Part shown: positions 24,496-33,056 of the stretch, piece after piece
Numbering within the stretch: position 1 is the first letter of the stretch
How the letters are laid out: every line of letters starts with the position of its first letter
NCBI GenBank assembly: GCA_020848615.1
Contig: JADLHW010000045.1
Location: forward strand, 1 to 64,000
Length of the DNA: 64,000 nt
Direction of reading: 5' to 3'
DNA from: Thermoleophilia bacterium
GTDB taxonomy: Bacteria > Actinomycetota > Thermoleophilia > Miltoncostaeales > Miltoncostaeaceae
Made by a program: the position numbers and the translations under genes
The notes under the pieces: generated by a model
The model's database searches: none
What the model saw: only the letters and a program-made list of their open reading frames with translations
Told to the model about the DNA's origin: nothing

Positions 24496-25527
24496 ATGGA
24501 GACGGCCCAGCAGACCCTGCGGTGGCGACTCGCCGACGACGACGGCGGCCAGACCGACCTGCTGGGCGACCCGGTCGACCGAATGCCCGGACGGGGCGAG
24601 CTGGTGGGCCTCGAGCTGCTGCACGTGCGCGCGGGACGGGTCATCAACCGCGTGCCGGAGGCGTCGGCGATGCCGTTCCGGTGGACGATCAACGCCTACC
24701 GGGGCTGCGGCCACGCCTGCGTCTACTGCTTCGCGCGCCCGACGCACGAGTACCTGGGCCTGGGTGCCGGCGAGGACTTCGACCGCCGCATCGTGGTGAA
24801 GGTGAACGCCGTGGAACGCGTGCGGGCGGAGGTCGCGTCGCCGCGCTGGCGGGGCGAGCACATCGCGATGGGCACCAACACCGACCCCTACCAGACCGCC
24901 GAGGGCCGGTACCGGCTCACCCGGGGCATCGTCGGGGCGCTGGGGGAGGCGGCCAACCCGTTCTCGGTGCTCACCAAGTCGACCCTCATCCTGCGCGACC
25001 TCGACGTGCTGGGGGCCGCCGTGGCGCGCACCGACGTGCGCACCGACCTGTCCATCGGCACGCTCGACCGGGAGGCCTGGCGGGCCACGGAGCCCGGCAC
25101 GCCGAACCCGCTGCGCCGCATGGACGCCGTCGCCCGGCTCAACGCGGCCGGGATCCCGTGCGGGGTGTTCATCGCACCCGTGCTGCCGGGCATCACCGAC
25201 GACCCGGCGATGCTGGAGGACGTGGTGCGCGCCGCCGTGCGGGCCGGCGCGGTGGGGATCAGCTCGATCCTGCTGCACCTGCGGCCCGGGGTGCGCGAGC
25301 ACTACATGGAATGGCTGCGCGAGACCCGCCCGGAGCTGGTGGCGGACTACGTCCGGCGGTACCCGCGCAGCCACGCCCCCCAGGACGCGCGGCGCGACCA
25401 CGAGGCGCTGATCCGCCGGATGATCCGCCGGGCAGGAGGCCTGCCGGCCACCCCCGCGACGCCGCGCGGCACCCGCCGTCCCGCGCGGCCCGCCCCCCAG
25501 GGCGAGCAGCTGCGCCTCATCGCGTAG
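24496..25527 (+). CDS. Rv2578c-family radical SAM protein
   Basis: About 343 residues. The [4Fe-4S] motif is Cys71, Cys75, Cys78 (GCGHACVYCFARPTHEY), characteristic of the SplB-like/Rv2578c group. Further conserved segments are AMGTNTDPYQ, SVLTKSTLILRD and APVLPGITDD. The SplB relatives repair spore photoproduct; the function of the Rv2578c group is not established. The promoter contains a LexA-like box, suggesting DNA-damage induction. Upstream in-frame ATGs at 24463 and 24484 lie within the promoter, which favours 24496. The C-terminus is Pro/Arg-rich. Confidence 0.88.
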   Translation: METAQQTLRWRLADDDGGQTDLLGDPVDRMPGRGELVGLELLHVRAGRVINRVPEASAMPFRWTINAYRGCGHACVYCFARPTHEYLGLGAGEDFDRRIVVKVNAVERVRAEVASPRWRGEHIAMGTNTDPYQTAEGRYRLTRGIVGALGEAANPFSVLTKSTLILRDLDVLGAAVARTDVRTDLSIGTLDREAWRATEPGTPNPLRRMDAVARLNAAGIPCGVFIAPVLPGITDDPAMLEDVVRAAVRAGAVGISSILLHLRPGVREHYMEWLRETRPELVADYVRRYPRSHAPQDARRDHEALIRRMIRRAGGLPATPATPRGTRRPARPAPQGEQLRLIA

Positions 25528-25530
25528 CGG

Positions 25531-26757
25531 TCAGATGAGCTCGGCCGGGTGGATCACCCGCACCGGCGCGCCGATCTCGCGCAGGCCGTTCTGGATCTGG
25601 ATGGCGCAGCCGGGGTTGGCGACGGCCACCAGCGTCGCGCCGCTCGCGGCGATCGCCCGGGCCTTCTGGAGCCGCAGATCGCCGGAGAGCTCCGGCTGCA
25701 GCACCGAGTACAGGCCGGCGGCGCCGCAGCAGCGGCCGTCGTCGGGGATCTCCACCGGCCGGGCGCCGGCGCGCCGCAGCACCTCGCGCAGCGGGGCACG
25801 CATGTCCTGGCCGTTCACGTGGTGGCAGGCGTCGTGCACGGCGATGGCCCCGCGCTCGGCGGTGCGGGGCTGCAGGTCGAGCTCCAGGAGGTCGCGCACC
25901 CTGGCGGCCACCCTGGCGGCGCGCTCGCCCCACTCCGGGTCGTCGGCCAGCAGGTGCCCGTAGGTCTTCATGTGGTTGCTGCAGCCGGCGGCGTTCACCA
26001 CGACCACGTCGGCACCCTCGAACTCGGCGATGCGCTCCCGGGCCATGGCCTTCGCGGCCTCCGGATGGCCGTGGTGCATGGCGAGCGCCCCACAGCAGCC
26101 CCGCGGCCGCCCGCGCACGGCCCGGTGGCCCGCCCCGGCGACGGCGCGCATCGTGGCGGCCTGCACGTCGCGGAAGGCCACGTCCATCACGCAGCCGGTG
26201 AGCACGCAGGCGGTGGGGCCGTCGCCCAGCTCGTCCGGGATGCGCCGCAGCAGCCCGCGCAGGCCCACCCGCGGGGCGGTGCGCGAGAACCGCGCCGGCA
26301 CCAGGCGCTCCAGGCGGGTGGCCTGCGACAGGGCCAGGCCCGTGCCCATGAGCCCGATCGCCCAGGGCCGCCCCAGCACCCACCCGATGCCCAGTCGCCG
26401 GGCGGTGCGCTCCGGCAGCGGCCGCCGGGCCTCGACCTGGGCGCGGGCCGCCTCGATCATGCGGCCGAACGGCACCCCGCTGGGGCAGGCCGTCTCACAC
26501 GCGCGGCACGCCAGGCACTCGTCCATCATCGTGGCGAACTCGCCGTCCACCTCGGCGCGGCCCTCGGTGACCGCCCGCATCGCGAAGATGCGCCCGCGCG
26601 GCGAGGCGGTCTCCCGGCCCGTCACCCGGAAGGTGGGGCAGTGCGGGAGGCACAGGCCGCAGGAGACGCAGCTCACCACGTCCTCCTCGTCGGGCGCGAG
26701 GACGCCCGGCAGCCAGTTGGGCGTGCCCCGCGGCGGGATGCGGACCTCATGGCTCAC
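25531..26757 (-). CDS. glcF: Glycolate oxidase iron-sulfur subunit
   Basis: 408 residues. Two [4Fe-4S] ferredoxin motifs (CVSCGLCLPHCP and CLACRACETACP) are followed by two CCG domains (RGCCGALAMHHG; GRCCGAAGLY). It passes electrons from the FAD subunits to the respiratory chain during oxidation of glycolate to glyoxylate. The GTG start overlaps the glcE stop by 4 nt. Last gene of the glcDEF operon. Confidence 0.93.
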   Translation of the reverse strand: MSHEVRIPPRGTPNWLPGVLAPDEEDVVSCVSCGLCLPHCPTFRVTGRETASPRGRIFAMRAVTEGRAEVDGEFATMMDECLACRACETACPSGVPFGRMIEAARAQVEARRPLPERTARRLGIGWVLGRPWAIGLMGTGLALSQATRLERLVPARFSRTAPRVGLRGLLRRIPDELGDGPTACVLTGCVMDVAFRDVQAATMRAVAGAGHRAVRGRPRGCCGALAMHHGHPEAAKAMARERIAEFEGADVVVVNAAGCSNHMKTYGHLLADDPEWGERAARVAARVRDLLELDLQPRTAERGAIAVHDACHHVNGQDMRAPLREVLRRAGARPVEIPDDGRCCGAAGLYSVLQPELSGDLRLQKARAIAASGATLVAVANPGCAIQIQNGLREIGAPVRVIHPAELI

Positions 26758-27818
26758 GCGGCCGACCGTACCGCGTCGCCGATGAACAGGCCCGGGTTCA
26801 GGACGTGAGCCGGGTCGAAGGCGTCGCGCAGGCGCTCCATGAGCCGCACCCCCGGCGGCGGCGGGCCCCACGGGTCGGCGCGGAGCTCCGGCGGGGCGTC
26901 GGCGACCACGGCGTGGCCCTCCTGCTCCAGCGCCGCGGCGCGCACCGCGGCGACGTCCTCCGCGGTCTCCACGCCCACGCGGCAGGTGCCCACCCCCAGC
27001 TCGGCCTGGAACGGGCGGCCCAGGGCGGTGAGCGCCGCGGCGAGCGCCGGCAGCCGCGTGGGCGGCACGCCCACCAGCACCTCGGCGCCCCACGCGGGCT
27101 CGGGCGGGGCGTCCGCGGCGGCCATCCCGGGGGGCGGCACCAGGTCGGCGGGCGGCCCGATGATCTCGGCGCTCAGACGGCCGGGCTCCAGCAGCACCGC
27201 GGCGGGCAGGTGCAGGTCGCGGCGCAGCGCCTCCCCGAGCTCCGCCAGCGCGGCGACGTCTCCGGTGGCGGTGAACCACCCGGACGACGGGGGCACCGGC
27301 CACAGCTTGAGCGTGACCTCCAGGATCACCCCGAGGGTGCCCAGCGCCCCCACCACCAGACGCGGGATGTCGTAGCCCGCCACGCCCTTCACGGTCTTGC
27401 CGCCCGCCGAGACGATGCGGCCGTCGCCGGTGGCGAGCACCACCTGCAGCAGGCTGTCGCGCACCGGCCCGTACCGCAGCCGGCGCCGGCCCGACGCGGC
27501 GGTGGACAGCACGCCGCCCACCGTCGCGCCCGGCCGTGCCGGCGCCTGCATCCACGTCTGGCCGCGTTCGGCGAGCGCCGCCTGCAGGGTCTGCAGGCGG
27601 CAGCCGGCCTCCACGGTCACCGTCAGGTCGGCGGGCTCGTGGCCGATGATCCGGTCCAGGCCCAGCGTCGAGATGACCCGTTCCGGCGGGTCCGTGGCCG
27701 GCCCGCGGCGGGAGGCCGTGCCGGCCCCGGCGACGGCCACCGGCGCGCCCTCGGCCGACGCGGCGCGCAGGAGCTCCGCCAGCTCCTCCCGGGTGGCGGG
27801 GGTCCGCACCGTGGTCAC
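26754..27818 (-). CDS. glcE: Glycolate oxidase FAD-binding subunit
   Basis: 354 residues. A truncated FAD_binding_4 domain: VAVAGAGTASRRG, LTVTVEAGCRLQTLQ, ATVGGVLSTAASG, VKGVAGYDIPRLVVGALGTLG. Lacks the long C-terminal oxidase region of GlcD, as is normal for GlcE. The GTG start overlaps the glcD stop (GTGA). Confidence 0.93.
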   Translation of the reverse strand: MTTVRTPATREELAELLRAASAEGAPVAVAGAGTASRRGPATDPPERVISTLGLDRIIGHEPADLTVTVEAGCRLQTLQAALAERGQTWMQAPARPGATVGGVLSTAASGRRRLRYGPVRDSLLQVVLATGDGRIVSAGGKTVKGVAGYDIPRLVVGALGTLGVILEVTLKLWPVPPSSGWFTATGDVAALAELGEALRRDLHLPAAVLLEPGRLSAEIIGPPADLVPPPGMAAADAPPEPAWGAEVLVGVPPTRLPALAAALTALGRPFQAELGVGTCRVGVETAEDVAAVRAAALEQEGHAVVADAPPELRADPWGPPPPGVRLMERLRDAFDPAHVLNPGLFIGDAVRSAA

Positions 27819-29257
27819 AGCCAGGTCCCCTCGGGGAGGGAGCCGGCGTCCAGCACCAGCTCCCCGCACTTGGCGCCGGCGGGCAGGACCTTGCGCGGGT
27901 TGAGCCGGCCGTCGGGGTCGAACGCCTCCCGGGCGCGGCACTGGGCGTCCAGGTCGAGCGGCGCGAACTGCAGGGGCATGTAGTCCCGCTTCTCCAGGCC
28001 GATGCCGTGCTCACCGGACAGGGTCCCGCCCACCGCGACGCACGCCTCGATGATGTCCGTGCCGGCGGCGAGCACCCTGTCCACCTGCACGGGGTCGCGG
28101 CGGTCGAACGCGATGAGGGGGTGCAGGTTGCCGTCGCCCGCGTGGAACACGTTCATGATCACCAGGCCGTGCTTCTCGCCGATCGCGGCGATGCTCTCCA
28201 GCACCTCCACCAGCCGGGTGCGCGGCACGACGCAGTCGTGCAGGTAGTAGTTCGGCGCGATGCGCGCCACCGCGCCGAACGCGTTCTTCCGGGCCTTCCA
28301 GAACAGGGCCCGCTCGGCCTCGTCGCGGGCGGTGCGGACGCTCGCGGCGCCGCTGTCACGGCAGATGCGCTCCACGGCGGCGGCCTGCTCGGCCACCTGC
28401 GCGGGCGTGCCGTCCACCTCCACCAGCAGCAGCGCGGCGGAGTCCACCGGCAGACCGGCGTTCACGAACTGCTCCACGGCCCGCACCATCACGCGGTCCA
28501 TCATCTCCATGGCGGCCGGGATGACCCCCTCCGCGATGATGTCCCGTACCGCCGCCCCGGCGGACGCCACCGACGGGAAGTCCACGAGCAGGGTCGTGAC
28601 GGCCGGCGGGTCGCGGGTGAGCTTCACGCAGACCTTCGTGACCACGCCCAGGGTGCCCTCGCCGCCCACCACGAACCCGCGCAGGTCGTACCCGGCGGGG
28701 TCGGGCGCCGGACCGCCGATCGTGAGCACCTCGCCGTCGGGCAGCACGATCTCGACGCCCAGGATGTGCTGGGAGGTGACCCCGGAGGCCAGGCAGTGCG
28801 GGCCGCCCGCGTTGGTCGCGACGTTGCCGCCGATGCTGCACGCCGCCTGGCTGGACGGGTCGGGCGCGTAGTGCAGGCCCAGGTGCGCCACGGCGGTGCT
28901 GATGTCGAGGTTCAGCACGCCCGGCTCCACCCACGCGCAGGGGGTGAGCGGGTCGACGGAGATGACCCGCCGCATCCGGGCCACCGACAGCACCACCGAG
29001 CCGTCCAGCGGGATCGCCCCGCCTGCGAGGCCCGTGCCGGACCCGCGCGGCACGACGGGCAGGCCCTCCTCGGCGGCGGCCCGCAGGCACGCCGACACCT
29101 CCCCGGTGGTCTCGCACAGCAGCACCAGGCCGCAGTCGCCCTCGGCGATGGAGCCGTCCTTGCCGTACAGCAGTCGCTCGGTGGGGGCCTGCAGCACCCG
29201 GTCGTCGCCCAGGATCGCCCGGAACCGGTCGACCGCGGTCATCGGGATCGTCGCCAT
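27815..29257 (-). CDS. glcD: Glycolate oxidase, FAD-linked catalytic subunit
   Basis: 480 residues. The PCMH-type FAD domain has PRGSGTGLAGGA, GGNVATNAGGPH and VVGGEGTLGVVTK; the FAD-oxidase C-terminal domain has NVFHAGDGNLHP, SGEHGIGLEK and the closing FDPDGRLNPRKVLP. It oxidises glycolate (or D-lactate in close relatives). Its start is fixed by the ATG at 29257 with TAGCCT 7 nt upstream. The order D-E-F with overlaps is canonical. Confidence 0.94.
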   Translation of the reverse strand: MATIPMTAVDRFRAILGDDRVLQAPTERLLYGKDGSIAEGDCGLVLLCETTGEVSACLRAAAEEGLPVVPRGSGTGLAGGAIPLDGSVVLSVARMRRVISVDPLTPCAWVEPGVLNLDISTAVAHLGLHYAPDPSSQAACSIGGNVATNAGGPHCLASGVTSQHILGVEIVLPDGEVLTIGGPAPDPAGYDLRGFVVGGEGTLGVVTKVCVKLTRDPPAVTTLLVDFPSVASAGAAVRDIIAEGVIPAAMEMMDRVMVRAVEQFVNAGLPVDSAALLLVEVDGTPAQVAEQAAAVERICRDSGAASVRTARDEAERALFWKARKNAFGAVARIAPNYYLHDCVVPRTRLVEVLESIAAIGEKHGLVIMNVFHAGDGNLHPLIAFDRRDPVQVDRVLAAGTDIIEACVAVGGTLSGEHGIGLEKRDYMPLQFAPLDLDAQCRAREAFDPDGRLNPRKVLPAGAKCGELVLDAGSLPEGTWL

Positions 29258-29264
29258 GGCGCCC

Positions 29265-29270
29265 AGGCTA
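29265..29270 (-). promoter_or_regulatory. Leaderless -10 box of glcDEF
   Basis: On the minus strand TAGCCT ends 7 nt before the glcD ATG, in the 23-bp gap after the FAD oxidoreductase gene. The operon can therefore be transcribed independently of the upstream gene. Confidence 0.4.
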
Positions 29271-29280
29271 CCGCCCGGTG

Positions 29281-30519
29281 TCAGGGGGCCGCCACGGCCG
29301 CCTCGCCGTGCTCGACCGCCTCGATCACGGCGGCGCCCGGCGCGAGCACGACCCCCTCGACCCCCGCCAGGATCCGCGCCCCCGCCCCCGCGGCTTCCAG
29401 CTGGGCGAGGTCGGGCAGGGGATAGGCCACCGGCAGGCGCACGACCGCCACGCACCGGGCGCGGGCCGGGTCGTCCAGCCACCCCAGGGGCGCGGCGAGC
29501 GAAGCGGCGCACCGGGTCGCCAGGTCCGCGTCGGAGGCGCCCCACACCGGGTCCTCCGGGAGCGGGTGGCAGTAGCACTCGAACCCGATCACCGTGTCGC
29601 CGCCCGGCGCCATGTCCGGGCTCCAGTTGCCCATCTCGAAGATCCGGGCCGCCGGCACCGCGGGGTCGTCCACCTGCACCCACGCCTCGCCGGTGAGCGG
29701 TCCGCCGGACACGGCGAGCACCACGATGACCACGGCGCGCATGCGCAGGTCCGGAAGGTCCGGCGGGTCCGGCCGCAACAGCACGGCGGCGCGGCCCGGC
29801 GCGGCGCTCACCACCAGGCGGTCCGTGACGATGCGGTCCGGCGCCCCCGGCCCCTCCAGCGCGACGCCTGCGACCCGGCCGCCCGGCGCCTCGATGCCCC
29901 GCACCCGCGTGCCCGTGTGGACGGTCCCGCCCGCCGCGGCGATGGCCTCCGCCATGGCGTCCATGAGCCGGCCGATGCCCAGTCGCGGGAACCAGAAGCC
30001 GTCGGGGGCGGCCTGGTCGCGCATGAGCCGCAGCGGCCGGGGACCCGGGATGCGGGCCAGCGGCACCCCGTCGATCTTCTCCAGGTACGGGCGCATCTCC
30101 CGGTCCACCAGGGCGGCGCCGAAGGTCTCGTTCAGCACGTCCTGCGCCGAGCTCGACGGCGGGGGCGGGTCGACCGCAGGTCCCGCCGGGGTGCCCAGCC
30201 GCCCGTCGGCCCGCTGGTCGAGGTACCTGCCGGGGCGCACGCGGCCGTCCCGGAACGAGGCCACCGGCCGGGGCACCCACACCAGGTCGTCGCCCAGGAG
30301 CCCCCGCAGCCAGCGCAGCCGCGCCGCGTCGCGGACGAACGGCACGTGGCCGCCCCAGTCGAACCGCACGTCCCCGCGCCGGTCGGTGACGCACAGCCCT
30401 CCCACGCGCTCACGGGCCTCGACCACCACGACCCGCGCGCCGGCCCGTGCGGCCGCCAGCCCGGCGCCCAGCCCGGCGGGTCCCGCACCCAGGACGACGA
30501 TGTCGGCGGTGTCCCCCAT
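29281..30519 (-). CDS. FAD-dependent amine-oxidase-type oxidoreductase
   Basis: 412 residues. The N-terminal dinucleotide-binding fold is VVLGAGPAGLGAGLAAARAG, followed by VVEARERVGGLC. A C-terminal LAGVEGV stands where the second FAD motif normally lies. The family (COG1232/1233) includes protoporphyrinogen oxidases, phytoene desaturases and UDP-galactopyranose mutases. A Pro/Ser-rich insertion occurs near residue 115. Adjacent haem genes are 1 kb away and divergent, so a link to haem synthesis is only a possibility. Confidence 0.75.
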   Translation of the reverse strand: MGDTADIVVLGAGPAGLGAGLAAARAGARVVVVEARERVGGLCVTDRRGDVRFDWGGHVPFVRDAARLRWLRGLLGDDLVWVPRPVASFRDGRVRPGRYLDQRADGRLGTPAGPAVDPPPPSSSAQDVLNETFGAALVDREMRPYLEKIDGVPLARIPGPRPLRLMRDQAAPDGFWFPRLGIGRLMDAMAEAIAAAGGTVHTGTRVRGIEAPGGRVAGVALEGPGAPDRIVTDRLVVSAAPGRAAVLLRPDPPDLPDLRMRAVVIVVLAVSGGPLTGEAWVQVDDPAVPAARIFEMGNWSPDMAPGGDTVIGFECYCHPLPEDPVWGASDADLATRCAASLAAPLGWLDDPARARCVAVVRLPVAYPLPDLAQLEAAGAGARILAGVEGVVLAPGAAVIEAVEHGEAAVAAP

Positions 30520-30648
30520 CGGTCGTGAAGTCTGCCGCGGAGCGGCCCGCGGCGTGATCGCGTACGGGAAGCCCGCATGTGGAAAACGGGGTCGGCCGTA
30601 CCCCGAAACCGTGACCTCGACGCTCGTCGCCGGCCGGGTTCGCTGGGG

Positions 30649-30654
30649 TATCCT
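30649..30654 (+). promoter_or_regulatory. Leaderless -10 box of the ctaB operon
   Basis: TATCCT ends 8 nt before the ATG at 30663; no ribosome binding site is seen. Confidence 0.45.
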
Positions 30655-30662
30655 CGGGTTCT

Positions 30663-30872
30663 ATGAGCGACCTGGCCCACTCGCCGCTCCGGTTGACGGC
30701 GCTCGTCATCGCCGCGATCGCGATCGTGCCGACCGCACTTCTCATCCTCCGCCACCTGGTGACCCTCCGCGACCCGGCGCTCACCCGGCGCGCCCAGTTG
30801 CTGGACGTCGTCTGGACCGTCGTGCCGCTGCTGGCGGTCGTCGGCCTGCTCGCCGCATCGGGGCTCGCGTGA
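30663..30872 (+). CDS. Microprotein like the subunit II membrane hairpin of cytochrome oxidase
   Basis: 69 residues with two membrane spans (about 9-29 and 46-66). The second span, LLDVVWTVVPLLAVVGLL, closely resembles the second membrane helix region of CtaC in this same window (LEIVWTVIPVLLLAVIG). There is no CuA domain. It overlaps the ctaB start (GTGA), so the two are co-translated. I infer a role in oxidase assembly or a vestigial subunit II fragment; no experiment-based function is known to me. Confidence 0.7.
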   Translation: MSDLAHSPLRLTALVIAAIAIVPTALLILRHLVTLRDPALTRRAQLLDVVWTVVPLLAVVGLLAASGLA

Positions 30873-31768
30873 GCACCGAGGTGGTCACCGCCACCCGCGC
30901 CCACGGCGGGATCGCCGCCGTGGTGAGCGACTACGTCAAGCTCACCAAGCCCCGGGTCATCTCGCTGCTGCTGGTCACCACCGCGATGGCCATGTTCATC
31001 GCGGCCCACGGCGCGCCGGACGGCATGCTCCTGCTGTGGACCATGGTGGGCGGCTACCTCGCCGCGGGCGGGGCGAACGCCATCAACCACTACGTCGACC
31101 GCGACATCGACGGCCACATGAAGCGCACCGACGGCCGCCCGGTGGTCGCGGGCCGCGTCACCCCCGCGCGGGCGCTGGTGTTCGGCGTCGCCTGCGGCGT
31201 CGCCTCCGCGGTGATCCTCGGGCTCGCCGCGAACGCGCTCACCGCCGCGATGGGCCTGGCCGGCCTCGTCGTGTACGTGGGGATCTACACGCTCTGGCTC
31301 AAGCGCAGCACGGTCCACAACATCGTGATCGGCGGCGCCGCCGGCGCGTTCCCGCCGCTGGTGGGCTGGGCCGCGGTCACCGGGAACCTGGGCCTGTACG
31401 CCTGGCTCCTGTTCGCGGTGATCTTCTACTGGACCCCGCCGCACTTCTGGGCCCTCGCCCTCCTGCTCAAGCGCGACTACGCCGCGGCGGGGGTGCCCAT
31501 GCTGCCGGTCGTGCACGGCGACGACGCCACCCGGCTGCAGATCCTGCTGTGGACCGTCGTGATGATCGGCGTCACGGTGCTGCCCGCCGCCGCGGGCGTC
31601 GCCGGGCTCTTCTACCTCGTCTCCGCGCTGGTGCTGGGCGGGGTGTTCCTCACGCTCGCGTGGATGCTGTGGCGCAGGCCCGGCGTCGGGATGGCACGCG
31701 CCACGTTCCACTACTCCCTGCTGTACCTGGCGCTGCTGTTCGTCGCGATGGCCATCGACGCCGCGTGA
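30869..31768 (+). CDS. ctaB: Protohaem IX farnesyltransferase (haem O synthase)
   Basis: 299 residues, UbiA superfamily, about nine membrane spans. The prenyl-diphosphate-binding motif is NHYVDRDIDGHMKRTDGRP, followed by the second conserved segment YWTPPHFWALALLLKRDY, diagnostic for CtaB/CyoE. It makes haem O for the A-type oxidase encoded just downstream. The haem A synthase ctaA is not in the window. GTG start. Confidence 0.95.
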   Translation: MSTEVVTATRAHGGIAAVVSDYVKLTKPRVISLLLVTTAMAMFIAAHGAPDGMLLLWTMVGGYLAAGGANAINHYVDRDIDGHMKRTDGRPVVAGRVTPARALVFGVACGVASAVILGLAANALTAAMGLAGLVVYVGIYTLWLKRSTVHNIVIGGAAGAFPPLVGWAAVTGNLGLYAWLLFAVIFYWTPPHFWALALLLKRDYAAAGVPMLPVVHGDDATRLQILLWTVVMIGVTVLPAAAGVAGLFYLVSALVLGGVFLTLAWMLWRRPGVGMARATFHYSLLYLALLFVAMAIDAA

Positions 31769-31775
31769 CCCGCCG

Positions 31776-32960
31776 GTGAGCCCGCGACGGGGCTCGGGGC
31801 GCGTGAACACGCCCCTGATGATCGTCTTCACGACGGTCCTGATCGACCTCATCGGATTCGGCATCGTCCTGCCGATCCTGCCGCTGTGGGCCGAGACGTT
31901 CGGCGCGTCGCCCACCGAGATCGGCCTGCTGTCGGCGTCCTACTCGCTCATGCAGGTGCTGTTCGCCCCCCTGTGGGGCCGCCTGTCGGACCGGGTGGGC
32001 CGGCGCCCGGTGATCCTGGTGACCCTCGCCGGCAGCGCCGTCTCGTCGCTGCTCATCGGCGTCGCGAACAGCCTGTTGGTGCTGTTCGTGGCCCGCATCC
32101 TCAACGGCATCTCCGGCGCGTCCTACGGGGCGGCGCAGGCGTACGTCGCGGACGTGACCACCCGCGAGGAGCGGGCGAAGGGCATGGGGATGATCGGCGC
32201 GGCCTTCGGGCTGGGCTTCATCCTGGGCCCCGCGATCGGCGCCGGCCTGTCGGCGATCGACCAGGCCGCGCCCTTCTACTTCGCCGCGGCCCTCGCCGCC
32301 GCGAACTTCGCGCTGGCCTGGGTCCGGCTGCCGGAGTCGCGGAAGCCCGGCACCGAGACCCCGCACGTGCCGCGCATCGAGCAGTTCCGGCGGGCGTTCG
32401 CCAGCCACGACCTGGGGCCCCTCATCGCCCTGTCGTTCCTGGCGACGTTCGCGTTCGTCGGCATGGAGTCCACGTTCGCGCTGCTGGGCGACCGGCGGTT
32501 CGGCTACGACGCCGTCGACATGGGGATGCTCTTCGTGGTGGTCGGCATCGCGGCCGCCGCCAGTCAGGGCGGGCTCGTGGGGCGCCTCGTCGCCGCGCAG
32601 GGGGAGCGGCAGGTGATGCTGTGGGGGCTCGCCGGCACCGCCGCCGGCCTGGGCCTCATGGCCGCCGCCCAGCAGCTGTGGCTGCTGCTCATCGCGCTGG
32701 TGGTGCTGGGCCTCGCCTCCGGGCTCGCGTTCGCCACCCTGTCGGCGCTCATCTCCCACGCCGCCCCCGAGGAGGAGCAGGGCGGCATCCTCGGCCTCGC
32801 CGCCTCCACGAGCGGCATCGCCCGGATCGCGGGCCCGGTGACCGCCGGGGCCCTGTTCGACTACGTGACCCCCGGGGCGCCGCTCGCCGTGGGCGCGGTC
32901 CTCATGGGGCTCTGCCTGGCCTTCGCCCTGTCACGGATCCCCCGCCCGGCCGCAGCCTGA
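31776..32960 (+). CDS. MFS transporter, DHA1/TetA-like
   Basis: 394 residues, 12 predicted spans. Motif A between spans 2 and 3 is LWGRLSDRVGRRP, and FGLGFILGPAIGAGL matches the antiporter motif C. Drug/proton antiporters of this group export small hydrophobic compounds; the substrate is unknown. It lies 7 nt after ctaB and is likely co-transcribed, interrupting the oxidase gene order. GTG start. Confidence 0.88.
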   Translation: MSPRRGSGRVNTPLMIVFTTVLIDLIGFGIVLPILPLWAETFGASPTEIGLLSASYSLMQVLFAPLWGRLSDRVGRRPVILVTLAGSAVSSLLIGVANSLLVLFVARILNGISGASYGAAQAYVADVTTREERAKGMGMIGAAFGLGFILGPAIGAGLSAIDQAAPFYFAAALAAANFALAWVRLPESRKPGTETPHVPRIEQFRRAFASHDLGPLIALSFLATFAFVGMESTFALLGDRRFGYDAVDMGMLFVVVGIAAAASQGGLVGRLVAAQGERQVMLWGLAGTAAGLGLMAAAQQLWLLLIALVVLGLASGLAFATLSALISHAAPEEEQGGILGLAASTSGIARIAGPVTAGALFDYVTPGAPLAVGAVLMGLCLAFALSRIPRPAAA

Positions 32961-32969
32961 GCACAAGGT

Positions 32970-32988
32970 TCGGTGCGATCCGCACCGA
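32970..32988 (+). terminator. Hairpin after the MFS gene
   Basis: TCGGTGC (32970-32976) pairs perfectly with GCACCGA (32982-32988), 5-nt loop, between the MFS gene and ctaC. Confidence 0.55.
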
Positions 32989-33041
32989 CGCGGGGACACT
33001 TGACATCCCGACTGCGGATCACCCGCAATCTCACCGGGTGA

Positions 33042-33047
33042 TACCTT
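33042..33047 (+). promoter_or_regulatory. Candidate -10 box of ctaCDE
   Basis: TACCTT ends 9 nt before the ctaC ATG. A perfect TTGACA at 33000-33005 also exists but is not well spaced for it. Confidence 0.35.
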
Positions 33048-33056
33048 CGCCCGGCG

